From Hathewaya limosa (GTDB taxonomy: Bacteria; Bacillota; Clostridia; Clostridiales; Clostridiaceae): a DNA stretch of 64,000 nt. Position 1 is the first letter of the stretch; each line of letters opens with the position of its first letter. This document shows, piece after piece, positions 45,326-53,793 of the stretch. The translations under genes were made by a program, and so were the position numbers. Under the pieces are notes generated by a model. It had not been told where the DNA came from, did no database searches, and was given only the letters and a program-made list of their open reading frames with translations. The DNA lies in the NCBI RefSeq assembly GCF_030815255.1, contig NZ_JAUSWN010000014.1, positions 1 to 64,000 of the forward strand. The letters run 5' to 3'.

Positions 45326-46871
45326 ATATAGCCCTCCTAATTTCCTCTGGAGATTGCTTTTTAACACCTAGCATATAAAATCCAAGCTCCTCTTCTGTTA
45401 CTTTAGAAGCATCTTCAAAATATGCAGTAATTTCTCCACCATACATTACAATTAAACTGTCACTTAGTTCTAATACTTCATTTAAATCTGCTGAAACTAA
45501 TAAAATTCCTTTTTCTTCATCTCTTAGTTCAACCAATTTTTTTCTTATAAATTCTATTGCTCCGACGTCTACACCTCTAGTTGGTTGGTCTGCAACAATT
45601 AGTTTAGGATTAGAAGAAAACTCTCTTGCGACAACAACTTTTTGAATGTTACCACCTGATAATCTTCCAACACCTTGATATGGTGAATTACATTTTATCT
45701 TATAATCCTTAACAAGCTTTTCTGCTAATTCTTTTATTTTACTCATCTTAAGTAAAAACTTACCATTTAATTCTTTAGAATCATATTTATCTGAAATAAG
45801 ATTTTGTTCTATGCTAACATTTCCTGCTACACCGTATGTCATTCTGTCTTCAGGAATATGGGATGTTCCAAGATTACGAATTTGTTTTATATTTAATTTG
45901 CTAATATCATTACCATCCATATTTACAGATCCTTCATGAAGCTTCTTCATACCTGTAATAATTTCAACTAATTCCATTTGTCCATTGCCCTCAACTCCAG
46001 CAACTCCAACAATTTCTCCCTTACGAACACTTAACGAAATATTTTTTACTATCTTTTTACCTGTTTCATCATAATATCCTAAATCTCTAACTTGTAAAAC
46101 TGACTCTTTAGGCTCTGCCTTTTTCTTATCAACTTTTAGTACTACATCTCTTCCTACCATCAATCTAGATATATCTTGTTCTGATATTTTAGAAACATCA
46201 TGCACTCCCATGAATTTACCATTTCTCATGATTGAGATTCTATCACAAATTTGCTTTATTTCTTTTAATTTGTGAGATATAAAGATCATAGTATGACCTT
46301 GTTTTTTTAGGTTAATTAATTCTTCAAATAATTCTTGTGTTTCTTGTGGTGTTAAAACTGCTGTTGGCTCATCAAGAATTAAAATTTTTGCGCCTCTTAA
46401 AAGTGCCTTTAAAATTTCAACTTTTTGTTTCATTCCAACTGGAAGATCTTCAACCTTAGCCCTTGGATCAACATGAAGATTGTATTTTTCAGATAACTCC
46501 TCAGTTCTTTTAATAGCCGTTTCCAAATCTATCGAAATACCCTTTTTAGGCTCAGCTCCAAGAACCATATTTTCAGCTACAGTTAAGGATGGAACTAACA
46601 TAAAATGTTGGTGTACCATACCAATACCATATTTAATAGCTGCATTTGGAGAAGTAATATTAATTTTTTCGCCTCTTAAAAATATATCTCCCTCTTCTGC
46701 TTGCTCAATACCGAATAATATTTTCATCAAAGTTGACTTTCCTGCCCCATTTTCTCCCATTAAGGCATGAATTTCTCCTTCTGTAACAGAAAAATTAATT
46801 CCGCTATTAGCAACGATACCATTGGGATAAACCTTGGTTATATTTTTCATTTCCAACAATTCTTTTCCCAT
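45315..46871 (-). CDS. nupO: Nucleoside ABC transporter ATP-binding protein NupO
   Basis: The 518-residue protein has two ABC cassettes in tandem, as usual for sugar and nucleoside importers. The first has Walker A GENGAGKST and Walker B ILILDEPTAVL; the second has the degenerate GVEGNGQME in place of Walker A and LIVADQPTRGVDVGA. It powers the NupPQ channel. The gene is separated from nupN by a hairpin that may reduce expression relative to the binding protein. Confidence 0.95.
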   Translation of the reverse strand: MGKELLEMKNITKVYPNGIVANSGINFSVTEGEIHALMGENGAGKSTLMKILFGIEQAEEGDIFLRGEKINITSPNAAIKYGIGMVHQHFMLVPSLTVAENMVLGAEPKKGISIDLETAIKRTEELSEKYNLHVDPRAKVEDLPVGMKQKVEILKALLRGAKILILDEPTAVLTPQETQELFEELINLKKQGHTMIFISHKLKEIKQICDRISIMRNGKFMGVHDVSKISEQDISRLMVGRDVVLKVDKKKAEPKESVLQVRDLGYYDETGKKIVKNISLSVRKGEIVGVAGVEGNGQMELVEIITGMKKLHEGSVNMDGNDISKLNIKQIRNLGTSHIPEDRMTYGVAGNVSIEQNLISDKYDSKELNGKFLLKMSKIKELAEKLVKDYKIKCNSPYQGVGRLSGGNIQKVVVAREFSSNPKLIVADQPTRGVDVGAIEFIRKKLVELRDEEKGILLVSADLNEVLELSDSLIVMYGGEITAYFEDASKVTEEELGFYMLGVKKQSPEEIRRAIYEK

Positions 46872-46910
46872 GTAACTCTCACTCCACCCTATCTCAATAA
46901 ATTATTAGAT

Positions 46911-46953
46911 AAAGGGTACATTTTTAATTTTCATTAATTAAATGTACCCTTTT
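46911..46953 (-). terminator. Intercistronic hairpin between nupN and nupO
   Basis: AAAGGGTACATTT (46911-46923) pairs with its complement at about 46940-46952, but the tail on the minus strand is only TTTATC. It is likely a partial terminator or RNA stabiliser that keeps nupN message above that of the rest of the operon. Confidence 0.75.
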
Positions 46954-46966
46954 TAGTTTTTAAATA

Positions 46967-48088
46967 CTATTTAACAGAATTTCTTAATTTGTTTAATTCA
47001 TCTGTAGACATACCAAATGCTGAATCAACTTTCATTTCACCACTTGCAATTTTTTGTTCTATTGTATCCATTTCTTTCTTAACATCATCTGAAACTAACT
47101 TATTATAGTATTCATTTTTAACTATTTCCATAGCTTTATCTTTAAGTCCTAAAACTTCTTTTTCACCAAGTTTTAATTTTCCTTCTTTATTTAACTCCAT
47201 AGCTCTAACTAAAGTATTATCAACTCTTTTTAAAACTGAAGTTGGTATTAAATTTGATTTAGCTTGATCCTTATCTTTAAATAACATTGCTTGGTCTGAA
47301 TCAACACCAATTGCATATTTTTTAGCTTCTTTAGCAGCATCTAATTGTCCTAGTCCTGCTTGTCCAGCAACGTTGAATCCGATATCAACACCTTGGTTAT
47401 ATTGAGCTAATGCTAATTCTTTAGCTTTTGCTGAGTCATCAAAAGTTCCTATATAAGAAACCGCAACTTTTGCATCTTTATCTATATATTGTGCACCTTT
47501 AATATATCCTACTAAAAAGTCGTTAATAACTGGAGTATCCATACCACCTAAGAATCCGATTTTCTTTTCTGGGTTAGCTAAAGGCATTTTTGAAGTTGTA
47601 ATTCTAGTAGCTAATGCACCTGCTATAAATGATGCTTCATTTTGTTTATATTCTATAGAGTAAACATTTTTTAAGTCACCTTTTGAATAATCAACGCTAG
47701 CATCAAATATTATGTACTTTTTCTCTGGGTACTTAGGAGCTACTTCTTCTAAGTACTCTTTCATTTGCCAAGTACCAACAACAATAACATCATAATCTTG
47801 TTCTGAAACATCTTCTAATGATGGAAGCCATTTACTTTGGTCAAATCCCATTTCAATTGTTTTTGTTTCATATCCAAATTTTTCTTTGATTTGTTCCATA
47901 CCTTTGTTAGCAGAGTCAAAGAATGACTTATCTCCTAAATTACCATTAAGTAGACACGCGATTTTTAATTTTTTATCTCCTGCTGGATCTTTAGAACTTG
48001 CTGCTTCTTCCTTACTACTACCGCATCCAGTTAACACTAATGAAAATGTCATTACTAGAGCTAATAAATAAGTTAAAAACTTTTTCAT
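46967..48088 (-). CDS. nupN: Nucleoside-binding lipoprotein NupN (BmpA/PnrA family)
   Basis: The 373-residue lipoprotein has a signal peptide with lipobox VLTGC and Cys22, and a BMP/PnrA-type substrate-binding domain (IACLLNGNLGDKSFFDSA, VNVAGQAG-like NVAGQAGLG, IGVDSDQAML). It captures nucleosides outside the cell for NupOPQ. It is the first gene of the operon, with an AGGAGGAA site and a leader that holds a perfect palindrome. Confidence 0.94.
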   Translation of the reverse strand: MKKFLTYLLALVMTFSLVLTGCGSSKEEAASSKDPAGDKKLKIACLLNGNLGDKSFFDSANKGMEQIKEKFGYETKTIEMGFDQSKWLPSLEDVSEQDYDVIVVGTWQMKEYLEEVAPKYPEKKYIIFDASVDYSKGDLKNVYSIEYKQNEASFIAGALATRITTSKMPLANPEKKIGFLGGMDTPVINDFLVGYIKGAQYIDKDAKVAVSYIGTFDDSAKAKELALAQYNQGVDIGFNVAGQAGLGQLDAAKEAKKYAIGVDSDQAMLFKDKDQAKSNLIPTSVLKRVDNTLVRAMELNKEGKLKLGEKEVLGLKDKAMEIVKNEYYNKLVSDDVKKEMDTIEQKIASGEMKVDSAFGMSTDELNKLRNSVK

Positions 48089-48120
48089 TATTTTATTCCT
48101 CCTAAAGTTAAATGTATTTT

Positions 48121-48150
48121 TTCATTATTAAGACTTGTCTTAATAATGAA
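48121..48150 (-). promoter_or_regulatory. Palindrome in the nupN leader
   Basis: TTCATTATTAAGA (48121-48133) and its exact complement at 48138-48150 flank four bases, 33 bp before the nupN start codon. A-rich sequence follows on the minus strand, so it is not a terminator. It may be an operator or a 5-prime hairpin that stabilises the mRNA. Confidence 0.55.
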
Positions 48151-48284
48151 ACGGTTAACTTAACATTATTATATACAAAGCATCAGAATTTTTAAAGTAG
48201 TTTTAATTTTTTTGCAGAATTCTGTTGTATTATTGAGTAATTACTAGATAATTTAATATAATCGCCTTTTATTTTTTTATTTGT

Positions 48285-48312
48285 ACTATACTGTTAAATA
48301 ATTAATACACAA
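48285..48312 (-). promoter_or_regulatory. Candidate promoter of the nup operon
   Basis: On the minus strand TTGTGT (48307-48312), 16 bp and TATAGT (48285-48290). This gives a leader near 190 nt. I looked for a purine riboswitch in it and saw none. Confidence 0.45.
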
Positions 48313-48473
48313 AACATCATTACTTTATTTATATTTTATCACATACTTTCTAAAAACCTCATTTTTTGAATTTTGAAAATTATTTATTTTAAATTGTAAA
48401 ATATCCGCTATTTTAAAGTCTTTGCAAGTATTTTATTTAAATTTCTAAATATTTTTTCTTGTTTTTCTATTTT

Positions 48474-48505
48474 ATAGCGGGTACATTTTAGACCATAGCG
48501 GGAAC
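48474..48505. promoter_or_regulatory. Phased direct repeats ATAGCGGGwAC
   Basis: ATAGCGGGTAC (48474-48484) and ATAGCGGGAAC (48495-48505) are 21 bp apart, exactly two helical turns, in an otherwise A/T-only region. They lie between the divergent nupN and RsgI-like genes, about 385 and 240 bp from their starts. A regulator binding site is likely; which gene it controls is not clear. Confidence 0.5.
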
Positions 48506-48742
48506 GTTAAAAACACACATCTTCAGCAGTGTGCTATACTAAAAACAATTTGTATATCACATTTCTTGTTTAGACTAACATTTTTAAACTATTATTATAT
48601 TTTTTTAATGCCAATTCCATAATAGATAATTATTTTTATAGAAAAAAGCCTTTTTTCTTATAAAACCTTAAGAAATATCTTGAAAAATATTACATACTTT
48701 TTTATCATATACTTAAAGTCTTAGAATCGGGTGATGATTTAT

Positions 48743-49309
48743 ATGAAAAAAGTCGGTAAGGTTTTAAACATAGAAAAAAATAAGGTATTTATAGTTACTA
48801 AAGATAATGAATTCTGTATATTAAGAAGGAATTCCGTTAAACCAGTAAAAGGACATGTATATGCTGGTGAATTATATTCAAAAACACCTTTTTTTAAAAA
48901 AGTTATAATTTCATTAGTTTTTGTTATTATTTTATTTTTAAGTATTCAAGGCTTTAGATTTTTTAAAGTTAGCTCTAGTTTTATTATAGATATGAATTCT
49001 TCCTTTAAACTAACTGTTAATGATTTAGGTATAATAACAAACATAGAAGGAAATAACTCTAAGGGTAGAGAAGTTCTAAAAAATTTAAAGATAAAATATA
49101 CTTCATTAGATAAAGGTCTTTGTTGTTTATTAAAATCTACTATAGAAAAAAAATACTTAACTAATACACATGAAGATAATACTGTTACCGTTTTTATATT
49201 AAAAGGATCTGAAAAAGATATTTTGCAACTAAAGGAATTCGAAACCTTATATAAAAATTTAGATTTGACATTAAACACAAACAATTATGGAAATGGAACT
49301 ATAAGATAA
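48743..49309 (+). CDS. RsgI-like anti-sigma factor, orphan
   Basis: The 188-residue protein has a small N-terminal RsgI-type domain (KVGKVLNIEKNKVFIVTKD), one membrane helix (VIISLVFVIILFLSIQGF) and an outside domain with the RsgI pattern SFIIDMNSSFKLTVNDLGII followed in family members by NSKGREVLKNL-like helices. RsgI proteins hold the sigma factor SigI inactive until an outside signal arrives. No sigI gene is next to it, unlike the usual sigI-rsgI pair, and no carbohydrate-binding module follows. I start it at ATG 48743 after GGGTGATG. Confidence 0.75.
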   Translation: MKKVGKVLNIEKNKVFIVTKDNEFCILRRNSVKPVKGHVYAGELYSKTPFFKKVIISLVFVIILFLSIQGFRFFKVSSSFIIDMNSSFKLTVNDLGIITNIEGNNSKGREVLKNLKIKYTSLDKGLCCLLKSTIEKKYLTNTHEDNTVTVFILKGSEKDILQLKEFETLYKNLDLTLNTNNYGNGTIR

Positions 49310-49360
49310 CTTATTTTTGTTATATAAATACATTTTCTGTGATTAAATTGTTAATGTTTC

Positions 49361-49401
49361 AAAAAAACTGTGGATAATAATCAATAATCCACAGTTTTTT
49401 T
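49361..49401 (+). terminator. Terminator of the RsgI-like gene
   Basis: Perfect 15-nt arms (49361-49375 and 49387-49401, core ACTGTGGAT) with a T-run. The stem contains one perfect DnaA box (49369-49377, reverse) and one with a mismatch (49385-49393). Confidence 0.9.
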
Positions 49402-49499
49402 AGCTTTATATATATTTTTTTAAATTTAGAACTAATTTTTAACTTTAATTATCCTTTTATTACTTTTATTTCCTTTTAAATTTTAATAAATGCTTTTAA

Positions 49500-49541
49500 T
49501 TATCCACATTATCCACAGTTTTGTGGATAACATGTGGACAA
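49500..49541. promoter_or_regulatory. Cluster of four DnaA boxes
   Basis: TTATCCACA occurs twice head to tail at 49500-49508 and 49509-49517, in reverse at 49522-49530, and with one change (TTGTCCACA) in reverse at 49533-49541. Four boxes in 42 bp, plus those in the terminator stem 110 bp away, are far more than expected. No dnaA or dnaN is in the window, so this is probably not the chromosomal origin; it may titrate DnaA or regulate the small gene at 49743. The rest of 49402-49742 is A/T-rich with no gene. Confidence 0.75.
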
Positions 49542-49742
49542 CCTTTATTTTGATTTATTCTCTTTTTAAAGTTTTTTAATTCTTTTTGAAGTTTTTCATA
49601 ACTTTTCTAAATATTTTGAATGCATAGTGTTATAATATATATGCATATATGTCTTATAATTTACTTTGACTATTTTTATTATATTTAAAATAAATTTTAT
49701 TTATTCTATTTAGAATGTGGTTATTTAAAGGGGGATAATATA

Positions 49743-49901
49743 ATGAAAGGGAAAATTATTCATGTAAATTTTAAACAATCAAAATTTAAACGTAAGATAA
49801 AAAAATCTACTTATATTTTAAAAGAACATATATTTTCATTTTTTCATGTAAAACAAAACTTTCATAAAAACACAAAACATAAACAAAAACAAATATATTA
49901 A
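49743..49901 (+). CDS. Small basic protein of 52 residues
   Basis: This reading frame follows a strong ribosome binding site AAAGGGGGA by seven bases. The product is highly basic: about 17 lysines or arginines, six histidines and only one acidic residue (FKQSKFKRKIKKSTY, KNTKHKQKQIY). Such composition suggests nucleic-acid or ribosome binding, but I recognise no family. It lies 200 bp downstream of the DnaA-box cluster and ahead of a large hairpin terminator. Confidence 0.65.
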   Translation: MKGKIIHVNFKQSKFKRKIKKSTYILKEHIFSFFHVKQNFHKNTKHKQKQIY

Positions 49902-49940
49902 AAAGGTATCCTCTAAAATTAGTTATATCTTAGACTAAAA

Positions 49941-50014
49941 AGCTATGTTAAACAAGTTTGGTGATTATAGATAGTTATATACCCTATACTTAATCACCAA
50001 TTTGTAACATAGCT
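49941..50014 (+). terminator. Large two-part hairpin after the small basic gene
   Basis: AGCTATGTTA (49941-49950) pairs with 50005-50014 and an inner stem TTGGTGAT (49958-49965) pairs with 49993-50000; CCTTTTTAT follows. It works as a terminator and may be the body of a small structured RNA. Confidence 0.65.
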
Positions 50015-50104
50015 CCTTTTTATAAGTAATATTATTGCCTATACAACTTTCTTTAACTTTTAATATGCATATCACCATACAATTTATCTTTCCAAGTTAC
50101 CACT

Positions 50105-50914
50105 TCAATTTTTACTAATTAAATATTCCTTATGTTTAAAAATATAAAAGCATCCTATTAAAATTAATAAACCAATTATTAATGCAATTACATTAAAACC
50201 ACCATCTACTACATTAAATGCACCTTCAGGTATATAGTTTTCTAACATACAAAATGTATTATTAACAAAATGCACAAGTATACATGGTAATAAAGATTTA
50301 CTTTTACAATATATCATTCCTAAAATTATACCTAGAAAAACTCCATTAGTACTTTGTACTACATTAAAATGCATTATTCCAAAAATTAAGGAAGATACAC
50401 CTACAGCTATTACAGGTTTATTTTTTATTAAAAGCTTGTCTAAAATTACTCCTCTAAATAACATTTCTTCGAATACAGGAGCAACTATACTTGCACTCAA
50501 AAAACATATTATAGGATATTCACTAATTTCCTGTAATAATTCAGGTAGAGTAGCATCTTTAAATAGTTTATAAATCAAAATTCCTAAACTATTTGAATAT
50601 GTAACCACATATCCAAGCCATAAAAAAATTATTAGTATATACCCTATACCATTTAGAGAATTTGTAAATCTTCTTTTAGTTTCACAATCATTTTTATAAT
50701 ATTTCTTTAAAAAAATAACATACGTTGTAACATTGCATAAAATTATTATCACATGTTTTAAAGCTACTTGATTATTATCTCCATTTACTCCTTTAATAAA
50801 TATTATACCTACAAAAGATATTAGAGTTGAAAGTAAAAAAAATTTTAACATACAAAAGGCACTCTCTTTTATTGTAAATCCCTCTTCTTTTAATAAAGCA
50901 TTATTTTCCTCCAT
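50105..50914 (-). CDS. CPBP-family intramembrane metalloprotease
   Basis: The 269-residue protein has about eight membrane helices and the CPBP (Abi/CAAX protease) motifs: FEEMLFRG with Glu149, Glu150 and Arg154, then IFGIMHFN and LVHFVNNTF. Family members are glutamate-type intramembrane proteases linked to prenyl-protein processing or bacteriocin immunity. It is a single gene with an AAGGGGGAAA site. Its target is not evident, though ABC export genes lie close by. Confidence 0.9.
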   Translation of the reverse strand: MEENNALLKEEGFTIKESAFCMLKFFLLSTLISFVGIIFIKGVNGDNNQVALKHVIIILCNVTTYVIFLKKYYKNDCETKRRFTNSLNGIGYILIIFLWLGYVVTYSNSLGILIYKLFKDATLPELLQEISEYPIICFLSASIVAPVFEEMLFRGVILDKLLIKNKPVIAVGVSSLIFGIMHFNVVQSTNGVFLGIILGMIYCKSKSLLPCILVHFVNNTFCMLENYIPEGAFNVVDGGFNVIALIIGLLILIGCFYIFKHKEYLISKN

Positions 50915-51007
50915 ATTTATTTCCCCCTTAATTAATAAACATTATACAAATTAATCATCAACTTATTTAAAAATTAAAACCTTAATTGATAACATTATAA
51001 GTAAACA

Positions 51008-51086
51008 AAAACAACGTAAGTTTATTAAAGACTAAAACAATAACTAAAAATTATTTATTAGATTCTTTAATCATTTACGTTGTTTT
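51008..51086 (-). terminator. Long hairpin terminator after natB
   Basis: AAAACAACGTAA (51008-51019) pairs with 51075-51086 and an inner stem ATTAAAGA (51024-51031) pairs with 51064-51071. TTTTTGTTT follows on the minus strand. It ends the GntR-ABC-natAB operon. Confidence 0.75.
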
Positions 51087-51140
51087 CGTATGCTAAAATA
51101 TTATATTTTTTTCATAAGTTATAAATATAGTACTTAAACC

Positions 51141-52319
51141 TTAACTTCTAAATATTGCTGATTCTTTACTAAACATATATCTTGCAAAGAATATAGACGC
51201 TAATATATACACTACTATCCATGCTAATACTATTGCAATATGTGTATAATTATAAACTCCTACTGTAAGTTCCTTTAAAATAACAGTAACATTATATATT
51301 GGTATATTTAATGTTAGCATTGATACATTCTTAGGATCTATCATATAAGATGCAAATCCTATAAATCCTACCATTGTTAATGGTGTTAAATAAGTTTGCG
51401 CTTCCTTAAATGATCTTGCATATATACTAATTGCTAATGCCAATGAACCAAATACCATTGTAAGTGCTACTGTTAGAACTCCCATTAATGCAAATGCTAA
51501 AGGTGATAATCCAAAACCACCTTTCATTCCCGCAAACATATTTGGGGACATCTTCATAGAAATGATCAATCCACCTAAGAAAGCTAAGGTAGTTAATATA
51601 CCCATTACTGTAATTGCTAAAAATTTACCCCAAAGTAAAGACATTCTACTAGCTTGTGTAGTTAATAACGGTTCTAATGTACCTCTTTCTTTTTCTCCTG
51701 CCCCTAAATCCGTAGCTGCCGCAATAGGTCCTGATGCCGCAAAAATTATAAGCATCATTGGTAACATCATAGATAACATAAATTTACCCATGCCATCACC
51801 ATCTTTATCTATAGTCTTAGTTACAACATTTACTGGTGTTAAAATAGAATTATTTATTTTTCTTTTGCTTAATCTTTCTCCAACTACAGTTTTTGAATAC
51901 TGTTCTATACATGAATTTATTGCTTGCATAGCAGTATTAGATTTACCACTTGTATTATCATAAAGTATATTTATATTCGTTGGTTTTTCACTTTCAATAT
52001 CTTTATCCACATTGGCTGGAATTTCTAATGACAAAAGTAATTTACCATCTTTAAGTTCGGCTTCTCCATTTTCTTGCTTTACTACCTCTATATTTTTTTG
52101 AGATTTTATGAACTGACCTAATTTACTATTTTCTTTATCTATTAAAGCGATTTTCATATTCTTTTGTACATCTTTAACTTGACTATCCATACCTTTTCCC
52201 ATTATTCCAAAGATAACAGGATATAATAAAAGTGGTATAAGTATAGATACTATTAACGTTTTCTTATCTCTAAATAAATCCTTTAACTCTTTTTTAAATA
52301 CTATAGATGTTATATTCAT
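51141..52319 (-). CDS. natB: NatB-type ABC exporter permease
   Basis: The 392-residue protein has one N-terminal membrane helix, an outside region of about 140 residues and five or six C-terminal helices, as in NatB of the sodium exporter NatAB. LMPGEKERGTLEPLL-type motif (GAGEKERGTLEPLL) precedes the C-terminal helices. It shares one base with the natA stop (ATGA-type overlap). Substrate may be sodium or drugs; NatB names are assigned by similarity. Confidence 0.9.
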   Translation of the reverse strand: MNITSIVFKKELKDLFRDKKTLIVSILIPLLLYPVIFGIMGKGMDSQVKDVQKNMKIALIDKENSKLGQFIKSQKNIEVVKQENGEAELKDGKLLLSLEIPANVDKDIESEKPTNINILYDNTSGKSNTAMQAINSCIEQYSKTVVGERLSKRKINNSILTPVNVVTKTIDKDGDGMGKFMLSMMLPMMLIIFAASGPIAAATDLGAGEKERGTLEPLLTTQASRMSLLWGKFLAITVMGILTTLAFLGGLIISMKMSPNMFAGMKGGFGLSPLAFALMGVLTVALTMVFGSLALAISIYARSFKEAQTYLTPLTMVGFIGFASYMIDPKNVSMLTLNIPIYNVTVILKELTVGVYNYTHIAIVLAWIVVYILASIFFARYMFSKESAIFRS

Positions 52320-53041
52320 TATTTTCCACCTACCAATCTCATAAATATCTCTTCCATATCATTTTCTTTATATTTTTCTTTTAATCCTTCAATGGTACCC
52401 TCTTCAACTATTTCACCTTTATGGATTATAATTACTCTATCACATAGTCTTTCAACTTCTTGCATACTATGACTTGAAAATAAAATTGCTTTATTCTGCT
52501 TTTTACATCTTAGAATGAAGTCTTGAACTATTTTTGAAGAAGTAACATCAAGTCCTGTTGTTGGCTCATCAAATAACATAACAGAAGGATTATGAACTAT
52601 AGAACGAGATATTGACACCTTTTGTTTCATCCCCCTTGAAAATTTACCTACTCTTCTATTGATATATTCACCCATGTCAAAGATTTCAGTTAGATTTTTG
52701 ATACTTTCTTCACGACTTTTTTTATCCATACCATTAAGCTCTGCAAAATACTCTATATTTTCTTTTGCTGTCAACCTATCATATAAACCAACATCTCCAC
52801 CAAAGAGTATTCCTATGTCACCTCTGACTTTTGAGGAATCTTTGATTATACTATTTCCATTAATAGTAGCATCTCCCCCTGTAGGTTTAATCATAGTAGC
52901 AAGCATTCTTAAAGTCGTTGTTTTACCTGCACCATTTTCTCCTAATAATCCAACAATCTCTCCGTTATTGACTTCAAATGAAATTCCCTTTACAGCGTCA
53001 ACTTTTTTAAAGGATTTTTTTAAATCATTTACTTTTATCAT
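52319..53041 (-). CDS. natA: NatA-type ABC exporter ATPase
   Basis: The 240-residue ATPase has Walker A GENGAGKTT, signature FSRGMKQKV, Walker B VMLFDEPTTGLDVT and the switch SSHSMQEVE. With NatB it forms a cation or drug exporter. I start it at ATG 53041, eight bases after GGAG; a GTG nine bases earlier is possible. It lies 25 bp after the permease at 53067 and is probably in the same GntR-controlled operon. Confidence 0.92.
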   Translation of the reverse strand: MIKVNDLKKSFKKVDAVKGISFEVNNGEIVGLLGENGAGKTTTLRMLATMIKPTGGDATINGNSIIKDSSKVRGDIGILFGGDVGLYDRLTAKENIEYFAELNGMDKKSREESIKNLTEIFDMGEYINRRVGKFSRGMKQKVSISRSIVHNPSVMLFDEPTTGLDVTSSKIVQDFILRCKKQNKAILFSSHSMQEVERLCDRVIIIHKGEIVEEGTIEGLKEKYKENDMEEIFMRLVGGK

Positions 53042-53066
53042 ACCCCTCACTCCTTTTATATAGAAA

Positions 53067-53744
53067 TTATAAGTCTATTTTATTAACGAATACTTTACAT
53101 ATAACATAAGACAAATAATAAACTAAAATACTTATTAATGCTATCATTCCTAAAACTAATAAAGGATTACCATTCCCTTGTAATGAACTTGTCAATTTAT
53201 TTATTATATTTTCAAAAAAACTACTACCTATTCCTGCAAAAAAAATCACAATAAAAATTATAAAAGAATTAGCAATACTTAGTTTATTCTTTTTTAATAT
53301 AAACTGTATAGGTATCAAGATAGTTAAAATTATAAACGAGGCACTGATTCCACAAAAAACTATGTTCATAATGAACTTTATATTTACACTACCAACACTA
53401 TAAATTTCACTTATTATTAAAAATATTATACTTATTACTATAAAACTTAAACTAATAATTGTAGCCAGTATATATTTAGCCTTTATTCTATTCAGTCTTG
53501 TTATAGGCAAACTTTCTATTATGTTAATAAAATTATTTTTAATATAAATAGTAGACAACGCAACTATCCACAACATAGTAAATTGAGCAATCCAATATCC
53601 TATAAAGATTGATGCATCTCCTTTTCCCATAAAACACATTATTGATGGTCCTACTAAAAAAAGTAATAATAAAAAAATATATCTTTTATATTTATACATC
53701 ATCAACAATTCCATTTTAATTAATTTTTTTACTTCACTTTCCAT
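53067..53744 (-). CDS. ABC-2-like membrane protein (second permease)
   Basis: The 225-residue protein has six hydrophobic segments and no soluble domain. It follows another permease gene by 49 bp and shares its operon with the ATPase at 54401. The ATG at 53744 comes seven bases after GGAGGGG. By position it is a permease subunit of a YtrBC-like exporter; the sequence itself shows only the membrane pattern. Confidence 0.75.
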   Translation of the reverse strand: MESEVKKLIKMELLMMYKYKRYIFLLLLFLVGPSIMCFMGKGDASIFIGYWIAQFTMLWIVALSTIYIKNNFINIIESLPITRLNRIKAKYILATIISLSFIVISIIFLIISEIYSVGSVNIKFIMNIVFCGISASFIILTILIPIQFILKKNKLSIANSFIIFIVIFFAGIGSSFFENIINKLTSSLQGNGNPLLVLGMIALISILVYYLSYVICKVFVNKIDL

Positions 53745-53793
53745 CAAGTTCCCCTCCATATTATTTATGTATTTTAATATGCACCTTTATAAG

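Noticed and set aside
48089..48742. Possible purine riboswitch upstream of the nucleoside operon
   Set aside because: None of the conserved purine-riboswitch blocks is present; only a palindrome and phased direct repeats are visible.
49361..49541. Chromosomal origin of replication
   Set aside because: dnaA, dnaN, rpmH and recF are absent and gene strand bias does not switch here, so the DnaA boxes are reported only as a cluster.
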